Source: Epiperipatus broadwayi (lineage: Eukaryota; Onychophora; Udeonychophora; Euonychophora; Peripatidae). From it: 64,000 nucleotides of DNA. Of the stretch, positions 45,630-56,669 are shown one piece after another (position 1 is the first letter of the stretch; the number at the start of each line of letters is the position of its first letter). The translations under genes and the position numbers were made by a program. The stretch is from positions 310,001-374,000 of the forward strand of contig JAQFVV010006426.1 of the NCBI GenBank assembly GCA_028023455.1, in the 5' to 3' direction. A model generated the notes under the pieces. It did not search any database. It was not told where the DNA came from and was given only the letters and a program-made list of their open reading frames with translations.

Positions 45630-48516
45630 CAAGAGTTTCCAAACTTTTTTCAGCTGCAGACCCTTTTACTAAAAACTTTTAAAACTGTCGACCCCCTAAT
45701 CATTTACTTTACTTACTCAAATTAATAAATTTGTACAGTACTCGATATTAACTGTTTCACAAGATATCAAACTTTTCATTGTAATTTAATGATTGAAAAA
45801 GATAAAAGGATTACGAAATATGGTATTATCTTGTGCAACATTTAATATCGAAACATGAGCTAACGAAAATTAAAAAATATGAGCAGAGTTTTTTTTTAAG
45901 TTTTGACATTTATGAAATAAATATGTAAATTCAAAATAAGCACAAATATTGAAATCACTTTATTAAACATAAAAATGAAGTGAAAAAATCAACATATTCA
46001 GACAGAATTAAACATCAACAAAATTACAACAACGAAAGATTTTAATCAGAATTATAAAAATAAGAATACCAAATAAATTAGCTTGGAAAACTGAATTTAA
46101 TGAGATGGGTGCACCTGGTGATCTGTCAACAATTTATCTATGTCCAGTTTTAAATTAGTGAGTTGCATTCTCAAATCTCCATGTTCATTGATATGCAATT
46201 GATGTCTGTTCTGAAGCAGGTTTAAAACTATCTTTCTGTATAGATACAATGATGGAAATGCCAGAAAATACTTTTGTACAACAGTGCATAAAGCTGGGTA
46301 CAGAAGTGGAATATCTTGTTGCAGCCAAAACTTTTGATAACCCTGTTTGAATTGTACTTGAGATCCTCATTTGTACTGATGGTTATCAGCTCATCTTGCA
46401 AAATTATATTTGGTTCTGCACTAGTAGTGTATGGGTTTATTATCCAGCCGGTATTTCCAATGACAGAATATCTTCAAACCTAGTTTTGAAATCAAAATGA
46501 AGAGCCTCCAAGTGGTTGACATACAACAAGACATTTTTTTCTTGGATTATGCCTATCTTAAATAAGTTTGGGAAGAACTGGGAAAGCTCAGATCTTGCAA
46601 TATTTTGCTTAAAAAACATTTAATCTGCCAACAAAAGCCGATATGACCGATTTTGCTTTGATGAGATTCAAATTGTCTTCTTGCAGTTGCAAATTGACAT
46701 CATCAAATTTTCCAAATAAGTCAGTTAAATAAGCAATACCTGTTTTACTCTTAAGTAAATTTTTTTCAAACTGGAATCCTTGTCTTCCAAAAACTCTAAA
46801 ACAGATTGAAAAAGTGCAAAAAATCTTGCCAAACAAACTTTTAAAAGCCAGCGGACTTTGGTATGGAGAACCAATCGATAGAAATCTTTGTCACATTCCT
46901 CACATAATCAAGTGAACAGACTAGTGTTGAAAGCATTATTTCAAATTTTGTTCACAGCTGCTATAACAAACTGAAATGATTGATGCAATTTGTTGTTAAA
47001 GTTCTTGGCTATTAAATGTTGCCTATGGATTACACAGTGAACTGCAAGAGCTTTAGATAACTTATGAAACTGGGATAATGACCAATCATAGCTGGTGCTC
47101 CATCTGTTGCAACAGATATTATACTTGTCAATGGAATCACTTTTTCACTGAAAAATAGCTCCATTGAATTAAATATTGATTTGCCTTTGGTGTCAGTTTC
47201 TAAAGTTCTAGCAAAAAACAGTTCTTCATGCACTTCCTGATCATGAATAAAGCGAATGTATGCCAGCAACAAAGCTTCATTATCGGGTAATGTTGACTCG
47301 ACCAATTGGAGGGAAAAAATTTTTTTTTGCAAATGATTACACAAAAGTTTTCCATGTCATGACTCATTTTATCGATACATCTTTGAACTGTGTTATTGCT
47401 CAAAGGAATCTTTTTATAACATCTTGTGCAGGTTTGTGGAGTACAGTGTTCAATACCTCCATGACAGCTGGTAGAATCAGTTTCTCCCCTATGGTGTGTG
47501 GCTTACCAGACTTTGCAATAAGTAAGGATATGTTAAATGATGCCCTTAATCCATTATCATTTTGCTTCGATGATGAAACAAACATATTATCTGTTGCAGT
47601 TTTCTTCAGAATTTTATCTTTAAGTGATTGAAAGTATGACAAATCTTTTTCTTTTTTTGTCAGGGTGAATTCTGTTCAAGTGATCTGCTAGTTTTGATGG
47701 TTTCATAGCATTGTTGCTAAAGACTTTTTCGCATATGAGGCACATTGGTAAATGTTTGTTTGATAATGATGGGCCAAATCCTAGCTTCAAATAGTCCAAG
47801 CTGTACTGGCTACATTTTTTTTTGGTTCAGTCATATTATTGTAAGAAATAAAAACTTTTATTAACAAACAATTTTGACAGCTCATGTGATAAAAAAAACA
47901 AACAATAAAGTATATACTTACTTAAAATGGAAGATTTTTTGTTCAAACTTGAATAAATAAACTGTGTCCTCTGATATTCTTTTTCATAGTACTGCTCCTC
48001 AATAAATAATTATATTCAAAGTTCAAATCACAAATAAGTACATGTCACATCAAATGAACCAATTTGTAGTGTTTTATGAAAGCATGACTGTACAAGACTG
48101 ATAGATTCTGCTAATATCGAATATCATCTCATCCCACCATGAGCAAGTGCAAACATGCAATGGTTTTTCATGTCTGCACTTGCTTTGATACATTCAATAA
48201 GACAATGCACAGTCATGTTTGTGCTACATGTATTTGCATGCAGTTTTACATGTGACTCTTTTAATGACACATTTTACCTTTTCATTTGCAAGTTTGATAT
48301 GTAATGTGTTTTTATCAAAAAAATGTTTTTTTTAAAAAAAATATTTTATTTCTTAATTAGGTACCTATTGGGATCATAGATATTTTGAAGTAAACAAATA
48401 GCTGTAGTAAGGGGCCTATTTCTGTTATCATTGACCTCCAAATTTTTTTATTGAAATGACCCCTAGAAAGTCAAATTGATCCTAGGGGTCGATATTGACC
48501 CCTTAGGGAACTCTTG
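45630..48516 (-). mobile_element. Complete-length hAT transposon (ZBED/SCAND3-like), dead
   Basis: The 2887-bp element is bounded by inverted repeats CAAGAGTTTCC and GGGAACTCTTG, followed internally by the usual GCAGACCC / GGGGTCGATATT-type subterminal sequence, and by an exact 8-bp duplication ATATAGAC. It carries a single transposase pseudogene on the minus strand. It is inserted in the left arm of the Penelope pair; the right arm gives the pre-insertion sequence (GACCTAATATTGG). Confidence 0.9.
46097..47834 (-). pseudogene. hAT transposase, ZBED5/FAM200-like, frameshifted
   Basis: Start ATG at 47834-47832, stop TAA at 46099-46097; about 580 codons if frames are followed, a normal size for this group. 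Order of landmarks: MTEPKKK, YSLDYLKLGFGPS, a BED-type zinc finger CLICEKVFSNN with SKLADHLNRIH, then LRASFNISLLIAKSGKPHTI, FSLQLVESTLPDNEALLLAY, VATDGAPAMIGHYPSFISYL (catalytic region), VHCVIHRQHLIAKN, LHTKVRWL, AYLTDLFGKFDDVNLQLQ, and the C-terminal dimerisation part GYQKFWLQQDIPLLYPAL with LAFPSLYLYRK. Frame changes are visible near 47655 (A run), 47320 (T run) and about 46830, with in-frame stops after NKI and in the last third. Transposase would bind terminal repeats and cut and paste DNA in the nucleus; this copy cannot. Domesticated ZBED genes share this architecture, but the terminal repeats and target duplication show a transposon. Confidence 0.92.
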
Positions 48517-48869
48517 ATATAGACCTAATATTGGTGTCTGTTTTAGCATGTTTGTATATATATTTATGCTGCACTAATTTTGTAGCACAGTTGGCATGAG
48601 ATTCACCATAATAAATTGCATTGCATGTTGATTCATTACATTTAATTTTATAAATTATTTGGAGAGCTTGGTCTGGAGATAATCAGTCTTTAGTGTTGTT
48701 CAACCTTTGATTAAGATTAGATTGTGTTCTAAAACTAATATCGAATTCATTTGAACATATTTTTTCCACCTTTTTGGATTCATATGGTATGAAAGGAAGG
48801 CTAATCCATGTATTAATATTATTAGTACATTGTTATTTGTACTACAAGATTAGCACAGCACAAATATAT

Positions 48870-49090
48870 ATATACAAATGTGCTAAAACAGACCCCAATA
48901 TTAGGTCAATATTTTTAGAACATGAAATTAAATCTGGTCACACTTTCCATTCACTTAATATTAAAATTGTTGGGGCTGAGCACAACAATCAAAAAAGAAA
49001 ATATAAAGAAGCATAGTTATTGCAAATAACATCAAAGCAATAAGCAAGAAAGACTCATGCATTGTATTATTATGTAAGTAGTATGTTTAA
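48870..49090 (+). pseudogene. Penelope-like GIY-YIG endonuclease C-terminus
   Basis: The frame reads CAKTDPNIRSIFLEHEIKSG, then HTFHSLNIKIVGAEHNNQKR and KYKEA; after a one-base slip near 49012 it resumes IVIANNIKAISKKDSCIV. The pattern H-x(5)-GH, I-x-G-x-E, a basic cluster, then EA followed by the final helix is that of the end of Penelope-like proteins, downstream of the GIY-YIG motif (which is not present here). Only the last roughly 70 residues survive. The 3' untranslated part runs to TTAATCTTTCC at 49200. Confidence 0.6.
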
Positions 49091-49256
49091 ATTATTTAAC
49101 TTGTAAATTCTATTTATATAAATCTATATTAGATCTATGAATATGATTGACCTGGTCGAAAGCAGTGCTAAGCTGTAATTTTAAATAAATTAATCTTTCC
49201 AGGAAAGAAGAAATATTATTGAGTTACAAAAAATAATATATATATTTTTCTCATTC

Positions 49257-49264
49257 ATATACAG
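49257..49264. repeat. 8-bp target duplication overlapping a splice acceptor, left copy
   Basis: ATATACAG is repeated exactly at 49715-49722. The left copy follows TTTTTCTCATTC, a proper pyrimidine tract. Confidence 0.85.
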
Positions 49265-49714
49265 CAGGGGTGGCCAACTTTTGTGTTCATAAGATCTACT
49301 TTTTATTTTTAAAATGTGTTGCGATCGACTTGTTGTCATAGGCGTAGTCTAAGTGGAGGGAGGTGTGAAATACATACTATTTTTATATATCTACCTAATA
49401 AAAAATAACAATTATTTAACGGGCCAAAAAACTCATGTCGGGAGAATTAAAGCAACATGAGTAAAATTATTAGCAATATTTATTAATTTAAATTAGCTAC
49501 ATTAAGTCAAGATTAAAAATATTATTTTCATTAATGATACGACTTAGTAGACTTCACCTATCTAGAATTGAAACAAAATTCACAACAAAAACAAAAATAA
49601 TAAAACTTGAAAATCTTGACTTAATTTGTTTCACTTGTTACCCGACAGCTCTTGCCAGATTGGCCTCGCGATCGACCAAAATTGGCTTTGCGATCGACTT
49701 GTTGGACACCCCTG
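49265..49714. mobile_element. hAT MITE, 450 bp
   Basis: The left end CAGGGGTGGCCAAC and right end GTTGGACACCCCTG are inverted repeats of the hAT type, with an exact 8-bp duplication ATATACAG. GCGATCGACTTGTTG occurs near both ends. No transposase; the interior is AT-rich. Distinct in sequence from the two larger hAT elements, so mobilised by another hAT source. Confidence 0.88.
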
Positions 49715-49722
49715 ATATACAG

Positions 49723-49794
49723 GATGCCCTTTCTAAGCTGATTGCTACTTTACAGTATTTTATAAAAAAGTTAGGAAGTCCACTGATCAAGTAA
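49723..49794 (+). CDS. Possible terminal exon behind a duplicated acceptor
   Basis: Directly after ATATACAG the sequence encodes DALSKLIATLQYFIKKLGSP then LIK and TAA (49792-49794), an amphipathic helical tail in phase 0. If the MITE is removed, the acceptor reads TTTTTCTCATTCATATACAG, a textbook 3' splice site. With the MITE present the AG is retained but the upstream pyrimidine tract is replaced by the MITE end. AATAAA occurs near 50150. The family is unknown and no donor exon was found, so the coding status is inferred. Confidence 0.35.
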   Translation, partial: DALSKLIATLQYFIKKLGSPLIK

Positions 49795-49799
49795 AGCCA

Positions 49800-51100
49800 A
49801 TGAACTGCCTTGATAAAGATGGAATATAATTTTTAAGACAAAATTTTGTGACAGAATAGGATTATGCTTAAGAGCAAGTTATGATTAATTGATGGTTGCC
49901 TATAAAGAAATGAAAGCTTAATTGCAGAAAAAAAAAGGATCAGTAGTATAAAAGAACATTGTGAACATTAAAACGATCGATCGTTATAATAATAAGCTAC
50001 ACCAGAAGAATTAGTATTTTACATAAATTATGCTTATACAAATAATATTAATAAAAAAGAGAAAAGAAGTCATTAAGTTTTTTTTTTTTTAATTATAAAA
50101 ACTGAATCCATCGTAAACCGTCATAGGAAATGTTTCAGTGATACCAAATTGTAATAAAGTCAGATATTTAGAATTAAATTATTAAAAAAAAAGTTCTTAA
50201 ATAGTTAAGATACATGCATGTAAACATGAATTCTAGACATGAGTATTATATATAAACATTTTTTTTTTTTTGTAAATTACTGAAGAAATTTTAAATATTT
50301 GTTATCCAAAATAAACTGGTAAAAAGTAACTCCAATTTCCTGTAATCTGTTTCCTTATTTCAAAACGGGCGGGGAAGGGGTCATATAAAGTGTAAGGCCA
50401 TTTTTAATTTTTAAAAACTAAATTAGCTTTTTTTATTTTATTTCAGTGAAGTTTTAAGAAATTTAAATGCTATCTATACAGTATTATAGAATCTATACAT
50501 TATGTATTATATTAGCAGATAAGTCAGTTTCTTGCTGAGAAATAGGTTGTTGATTGAAGAATCTTGTAAGCTATGTCTACAGCAGAAGATTACATTGACT
50601 TAAATAAAGATAAACTTGAAAAAGAGAATTGACTTTTGTAAAAAAAAATTACCAATATTTTTTTTAAACATTAAGAATATTAATGTTTTGTTTTTTTTAA
50701 AGAATTAATCGAGACATTCATATTTACTTAGAAACATTTCTCTGCTTTCTAAAGATTTGACTTATTGGAGATCTTTCTCTTAGCTAGAAAGATTGTAATT
50801 CAAAATGTTTTAAATATAGGTATAAGTCTATTTAATCCAATGCAAGTCTTATTTACACAATTCTTGGCATATATAAAGCACAAAAAATTAAAAATATAGG
50901 TCGCACAAGACAATATAGTCCTTACGTCATGGATGCTTCAAATTGTGTGAACATCTATGATAGAGTATAGTATTTGTTTTCATTTGGTAAAATATTTTTA
51001 TATTCGTATCTTGGCTAATAGGAAACAAATAAATGAAAATCTGACATGCATAATAAAAGAGGACTTTCAATAATAAAACATATCAACCACAAATGAAATA
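49800..51100. other. AT-rich stretch, perhaps 3' untranslated
   Basis: No gene seen. TAATAAAGT near 50152 could terminate a transcript using the 49723 exon. Confidence 0.35.
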
Positions 51101-51104
51101 TTGG

Positions 51105-51290
51105 TTCATTCTGATTGGTCAAGCAGTTATGCTGTCTTTGTATATTTTATGTATTGTCTTTGACTATTGATCTCTGTGATGCAAAGCACAGTTATTATAT
51201 AGAATTCAAGTCAAATAAACTTTCTATAACTCAGTAGTTTTATGGTCTCTGTTGTAAATGCAGCCATAGATAGCTGCTGATCTGGCTGGT
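51105..51290 (+). promoter_or_regulatory. Possible solo LTR fragment
   Basis: CTGATTGGTCAAGCAG (CCAAT-type), TATATTTTATG, AATAAACTTTCTATAACTC and a GTTTTATGGTCTCTGTTG block follow each other as in an LTR's U3-R-U5. No matching second LTR, clear TG...CA borders or target duplication were found. Confidence 0.25.
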
Positions 51291-51299
51291 AGTTTCATA

Positions 51300-53900
51300 T
51301 GGTCATTCTTGTTTATAAGATTAGTTCTCGAATGAAAAATGCAGAAAAATCTGCTTTACAAACCTGCTGATTTCAATCAAGGTCCATATGATCCAGTAAA
51401 GACTAATGTTGTTTTTTCATTTTTTATTTATAACAAGTCTTACTTTACTTGTGCTGCCAACATTTGTGTCTTTGTAGTAAAATACATGCAAATTTTCAAA
51501 TCATCTTTTTATTTAATTTCACATCATTAGAACACTTCCAATTTTTGCTATTTTTTCTTATTTGAGACTGACCTGTGACTCTAGGCAGCTAACTAAAAGA
51601 TTATCAAATGACAATCTTGATTTGCCTCAATTATCAACTGCTGCTTTGGCTTATGACTTTACAGTTTCCTGGATATGAGGGTTCCAATTTTTTTTTCTGT
51701 CATAAATATAATGAAAAAAAAAAGCATTCCATGGAATATCCTCTCATTCTTCTATCTAAAAAATTCAGCAGTTGTCTCATGAACTATGAAGTTTTTGAGA
51801 AGAAAGACCATATTGTTTTCTTTTGGGGGTGGGGGTGAAGTGTGGGGGTTAAATTTAGAGTAAAAAACCAATACTTGTACTGATTGATGTATGATATTGA
51901 GCATTCCACTCATTTGCTTTTACCATGGGTACAATTGAGTTGTCATATTTGCATTTGTCCTATGTGGTATAGCATTATGGGTAACTTGATGCAACCGTTA
52001 AACATGCTTAATCAGTCACTTTGGCACCCAAACATTACATGATACCCTGAGAAATTTATCATATGGTTGTTTTACTTTATTAAATCCCCAAAGTTAGACA
52101 TAAGAATTTTTGCATTATTATTTTTTTTAAGACTTCCATGAGCAATCAAAAATCTCTTTTTATCCCTAGTAGCAATTTTCATTTTTGCAGACATTAATTG
52201 AGATTATTGAATTTTTAATATGTATAGTTTGCAAATACTATATAGTTAGTTGCCCTGTTATCGTAATATTTGATTCCAAGTTATATAATGGATGATATTA
52301 TAGTGTGCATATTTAACTCATATGTATGCATGATTACATGCTGAAATATGTAGAACACACATATACAGATATGCATAGATATTGTATACATATTATAAAC
52401 TATAAAAACATATAGATAAATATATTTATTAATTTATAATTTTTACAAATATTTTTTTGAATCACAGTATAACTGAAATTGCTGGTATGGAAATCATGGT
52501 TGGAGAGAAAATATTGTATAGAAGTGTGAATTTAAAATTTCATTATAAAAAATAAATTTCCTATTTGCTTGATATATCCCTTATGCTGTTCGAATGCAGG
52601 TGTTAAATGTTACATTTTAATAGTAACAAAACCTTATATCTTATACTGAAATTTATACCAGTTTCACTTTTTCTTCTAATAATCTTACACAAAGAATGCT
52701 TGTAGTTTTTTTTATATTTCTAGTCATCTTTTTAATGCTCCATTATTTTATTAAACAGTTGCAATTAGCCACTTCAACAAGAACAACAACATTTTAAATT
52801 ATATATTAGCAAACAAATATAAATTAATCCTACATATTACTCTGAAAACTTTATGAATAGGTGAAATACCATTTATATGATTGCAAAAAATTATGTTGAT
52901 TTGGCAACTCATATAAGCAATAAAACAACATGAAAGAATACTTTTTTTTGTTCTATTATGAATTTTTATTATTATGATTTTATAGAAAATTACACTGGTA
53001 TACATATATTAATATAGGTAATTGGAATGCAAGTTATTACATATTTGTTTTTGTGTTATTTTGCACTTGAGAAGTCTGCCTTGGCAGAGCCATTAGTTAT
53101 GAATGTTTAATTTTGACTAATTTTTTAAAATTCTGAATTGATATAATTTGTTTATCAGTAAACTAACATACATTGATTCCGAATATTTAGATTATTAAAA
53201 TTTTATAGGACATTAGTAGGGTAGGAGATCACTTAATAAAGAGTTATAAAAATGTATATAATATATGGTATATTTCTAGGAGACCAAATGATTTTTGAGT
53301 ACAGTTATAGCAGATTAAACTCTGCAGTTTTAAACAATTAACTAAATTGAGATTGTTACATTATTTAAATTGCACAGGGCAAATGAAAGATTTATTAACA
53401 TGCTTTAATATTTGATCTGCAATTTTACAATCAGCTTTATTTTGTCATTGTGTTTTTTTATTAAGTATGAACATATTTTTATCTGATAGTAGCAGTACCA
53501 ACTGTCAATTACTTGACCATGAAAAACAACAAATAAGAATAAATTGTGCTTAAAAATCACAGGTTGGAATAGGTCATGTGACTAAGTGTTTAATCACAAC
53601 TTTCATTATATGATGTTATACATATAAGTAACCATTTAAATCTTTAGATTTGCAGCTCAATCCTCTGAAAGATTGTTATTAAATTGGAGATAGTGTAAAA
53701 TTCCCCTATTGACATATCTCATTGTGCATGCTTTCATAGAAAACTTCAATTTGTCAGATGAGGTAGAGATTTGAAACATTTGAAAATTCTCATAGGATTG
53801 AATTAATCCAACTTTCTATTTGTATGTCATTATTATGATGTATATTTAATTTAGAGCTTGAATGTTTTAGGAATTGGTCATATATATATAATAGTAAATA
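51300..53900. other. AT-rich stretch without a supported gene
   Basis: Contains a copy of the GTGCTCAAACAT-family core near 52018-52050. The frames at 51339, 51608 and 52799 lack conserved features. The rest is simple sequence. Confidence 0.4.
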
Positions 53901-54039
53901 AGATAAAGTCATATCATGTGATTTAACTTGATAAGCTTGTAGTTATAAAATAAAATAGTGAGCATGCTAATAGCTCTAACAAGCTTTATCAATAAATGTC
54001 ACTAGAGAAAGTATTTAAAATCTCTATCTAGAAATTATT

Positions 54040-54085
54040 CTCATTCCCAAACCAGTTTCAAGCTATTGGCTCTCTCCAGTAAGGT
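54040..54085 (-). ncRNA. Hammerhead-like motif, core mutated
   Basis: The minus strand reads TTA CTGGAGA (54079-54073), stem GAGCC/AGCTT-like around CAAT, GAAA (54059-54056) and GTT before TGGG. CTGGAGA in place of CTGANGA breaks the core. Confidence 0.35.
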
Positions 54086-54181
54086 GCTAGGATATTTCAG
54101 ATTTCTACTTAATAGTTAAGTATCAAATAAGTGCTGGCCTTGATTTGATATTTTAGATCTAGTATCTGAAATATCTTAGTG

Positions 54182-54222
54182 CCTCGCTGAGGAGAGCCCA
54201 TAGCTCAAAACCAGTTTGGTGA
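54182..54222 (+). ncRNA. Hammerhead-like motif, near-intact
   Basis: CTGAGGA (54187-54193), a 4-bp stem II GAGC/GCTC with loop CCATA (54194-54206), then AAAAC instead of GAAAC, CA turn, GTT and TGGTG partly pairing with CCTCG. Only the first G of GAAA is lost. Confidence 0.45.
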
Positions 54223-54349
54223 TGGGGATAATTTCTAGATAGCGATTTTAAATGCTTTCTCTTGCAGCATTTATCAGTAAAGCTTGTTGGAGCTATTAAC
54301 ACGCTCATTATTTTATTTATAATTACAAGCTTATCAAGTTAAGTCACAT

Positions 54350-54705
54350 ATATTTATAATTTTGCTTTTAAGTCTTAAGCAATGTTATATTGCTAAGGCT
54401 ATTAATATAGCTGAAGAGTTTTTAGACCCATATAGCTATTTAAGTTAGAGAGCTGGATTTAAAGACATATAGGTGACTGAAAATTTTAAATTTTCTACTT
54501 AATAGTTTAAGTGCTGGCCTTGAGTTAGTATTTTAGATCTGATGTCTGAAATATCCTAGCATCTCATTGGAAAGCTAATAGCTTGAAACCAGTTTGGGGA
54601 TTAGGATAATTTCTAGATAGAGATTTTAAATGCTTTCTCTTATGACATTTACCGATAAGGCTTGTTAGAGCTATTAGCATGCTCATTATTTTATTATATA
54701 TATAT
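54350..54705 (+). repeat. Third hammerhead-bearing unit, direct orientation
   Basis: ATATTGCTAAGGCTATTAAT, CATATAGCTATTTAAGTTAG, TTTCTACTTAATAGTTTAAG, GTGCTGGCCTTGAGTTAG and a broken hammerhead (ATTGGAAAGC, loop TAATA, GCTTGAAACCAGTT) match, in order, the plus-oriented unit at 45110-45430. It follows the inverted pair, producing a head-to-tail junction. Confidence 0.7.
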
Positions 54706-54899
54706 AGTGTTAATGCACCAGCATTCATATTTCATAGTGGGTGAGACATTTTATATCTATATTACAATACCTAATGTAAAAGAAACATTACCTAAGGAAT
54801 ATTTTCTATTTGTTATATATACAGATTTGAAAGTTTGTTTGCTAATTAATAACTCAACAAATATAACCTTCATGAATCTTCTATGATTTTCTTCCCTTT

Positions 54900-55790
54900 T
54901 TTTTTTTTGGAGAGTTATATAGGTTTTGGATTTTTGCTTTATGGTATTTAATTGTTTTTAAAAACTTTGGTTATTTGCAATATAAAAATGCATTGAAATC
55001 AAAATCATTTTCTGATGATTTCATGAAAACACAAAAAGAGGGCAGAACTGTATAAAATAGTACAGACTTCAATGCAAAAAGATATTATAGATATTAAGTG
55101 GGTACAAGGTATGTTGTGTCCTATATTTAGAGAAATAGACAGACTCATAGTTTTTGATAATCCAAAGTAAAATTTTATTTCATAAATATATTTTAGTTTT
55201 TACCACATATTTAATTTTTTGAAATGGATGTGGGAATAGAATACCACAATATTCAAATTTCATAGACATTTTAAACGCTATATAAAAGTTATATTTTTTG
55301 CTGTTGATAACTCATATATTATTATTTCATGTAAATATTACATAGACATGTTTCACTTATCAACTACATTATATTCTTTTATACTTTTTAACATTATTCT
55401 ACTAACATGAGCAAAACATAAGGGCATATAGTGTATATAATAGATTAAGATACCTGATATTTATCAGTAACCAATCAAATCTTTAGGTTGATAGTCCATC
55501 AACATTTTTGATTAATTCCATATGTATGATATTTTGAGCTCGTTGTCAAACAAGTAGAATTACTAGCCAATGAAATATGATAAAAAGCGATAATGCTGGA
55601 TGATGATATACCATCCTTCTATTATAATTTATTGTATCATATCAGTTTTATAATTTACATTCTTAAAGTACAACTCCACATAAAAGAAATAAATTAATAA
55701 AATATCATTTAAATCAAGTCAGTCTGCAAAGAAATTGTTGAAATTTGAATTTAAAGACCGTTATATCTATTCATCATATAATATATGGCA
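54900..55790. other. AT-rich stretch without genes
   Basis: Nothing recognised. Confidence 0.45.
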
Positions 55791-55798
55791 CTTATATA

Positions 55799-56023
55799 TT
55801 AGACCTGCTGCCCGTGTTGTTGATGGCAGAATGCTCGGGTGTGTTTGTGAATATGTGTGTGTATGTGTGGGTAGTGTTTGTGTCGGTAGAATGCCATATT
55901 AAAAGGTCAAATTTTTAACAATACGAAAAGTATAAATTTGTACACAAATACTAAATAAAAACAGGTAGTTGTGATTTTTTTAATACGGCATTTTGCCATC
56001 GCAAACACGGGCAGCAGATCTAG
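55799..56023. mobile_element. 225-bp MITE with TA target
   Basis: Inverted ends YTAGAYCTGCTGCCCGTGTT continue as GATGGCARAATGC; TA flanks both sides (55797-55798 and 56024-56025). The interior has a TG-rich tract. A Tc1/mariner-type target is suggested by the TA; the TIR family is not otherwise assigned. Confidence 0.7.
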
Positions 56024-56669
56024 TATGCGAGTGCCCTGTACAGTATTCGCTTTTTATAATTTGCATTAAAAAACCACAATCAAATCTGAACAGTTAAATA
56101 AATCCTGGCATAAATAAATTTCTTTTAGAGTTAAAAGATTAATTATAGTTACATTTATATTTTTCAAATGTTATTGTTATATATTAAGCAGTGTTTAAAA
56201 TGTTTTTTTAAGTAAATGAAACTTTTTAAAGAGAAAATTATTTTGTTTGTTTTTCCTCACCATTTGACATCTTATTTTAAGTGAACTTGTGGACACACAT
56301 TCCAGCATAAAGTAGATCAAACACTTATAAATCACCAAAAGAAAATAAATCAACTTTTGAAAAATTTCCTATCTTTTTACTTTAAAGACATTTTTATTAC
56401 TGTTGACTTCTATACTGCCTCAAGCGAAAGCTGTTTGCTGAAAGTTATAATTGAGATACTTACTGTTAAATTAAACTTTTTTTTATTAAATTGTTAAGGA
56501 TTTAGAAATAAAACGTTTGATTTGGATATGTTCTCTCAAGGAAGCTGCTAATTTAAAAAATTTTTTTTGCTAAAAATATATATATATAGTTATTATTTAA
56601 TTATATATTTAAAAGTGTATATATATAAAACTGTGATTAATGAAGCTATATGATAGAGCGATATGATGA

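Larger units (their letters stand above)
44489..49202. mobile_element. Penelope-like retroelement in inverted arrangement, with nested insertions
   Basis: The left end GGAAAGATTAATTTATTTAA and the right end TTAAATAAATTAATCTTTCC are complementary. The arms stay complementary inward (44489-44664, 45508-45629, 48525-48600 on the left; about 48820-49202 on the right). Both arms encode the C-terminus of a GIY-YIG-type Penelope protein, the left on the minus strand and the right on the plus strand. Penelope-like elements often insert as inverted, 5'-truncated pairs. Two later insertions interrupt the left arm: 44665-45491 and 45630-48516. Removing them leaves an element of roughly 1 kb. Confidence 0.7.
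53935..54340. repeat. Inverted pair of hammerhead-bearing units
   Basis: AAGCTTGTAGTTATAAA, GCATGCTAATAGCTC, AACAAGCTTTATC and CTCTATCTAGAAATTATTC at the left have complements in the same spacing at the right, with the centre near 54110 (TTTCTACTTAATAGTTAAG). Each arm ends in a hammerhead-like motif. The units are homologous to those of the 44665 insertion. Confidence 0.75.

Noticed and set aside
47260-47631. 123-codon plus-strand frame
   Set aside because: It is the antisense shadow of the hAT transposase.
46097-47834. Domesticated ZBED host gene
   Set aside because: Terminal inverted repeats, 8-bp target duplication, frameshifts and stops identify a dead hAT transposon.
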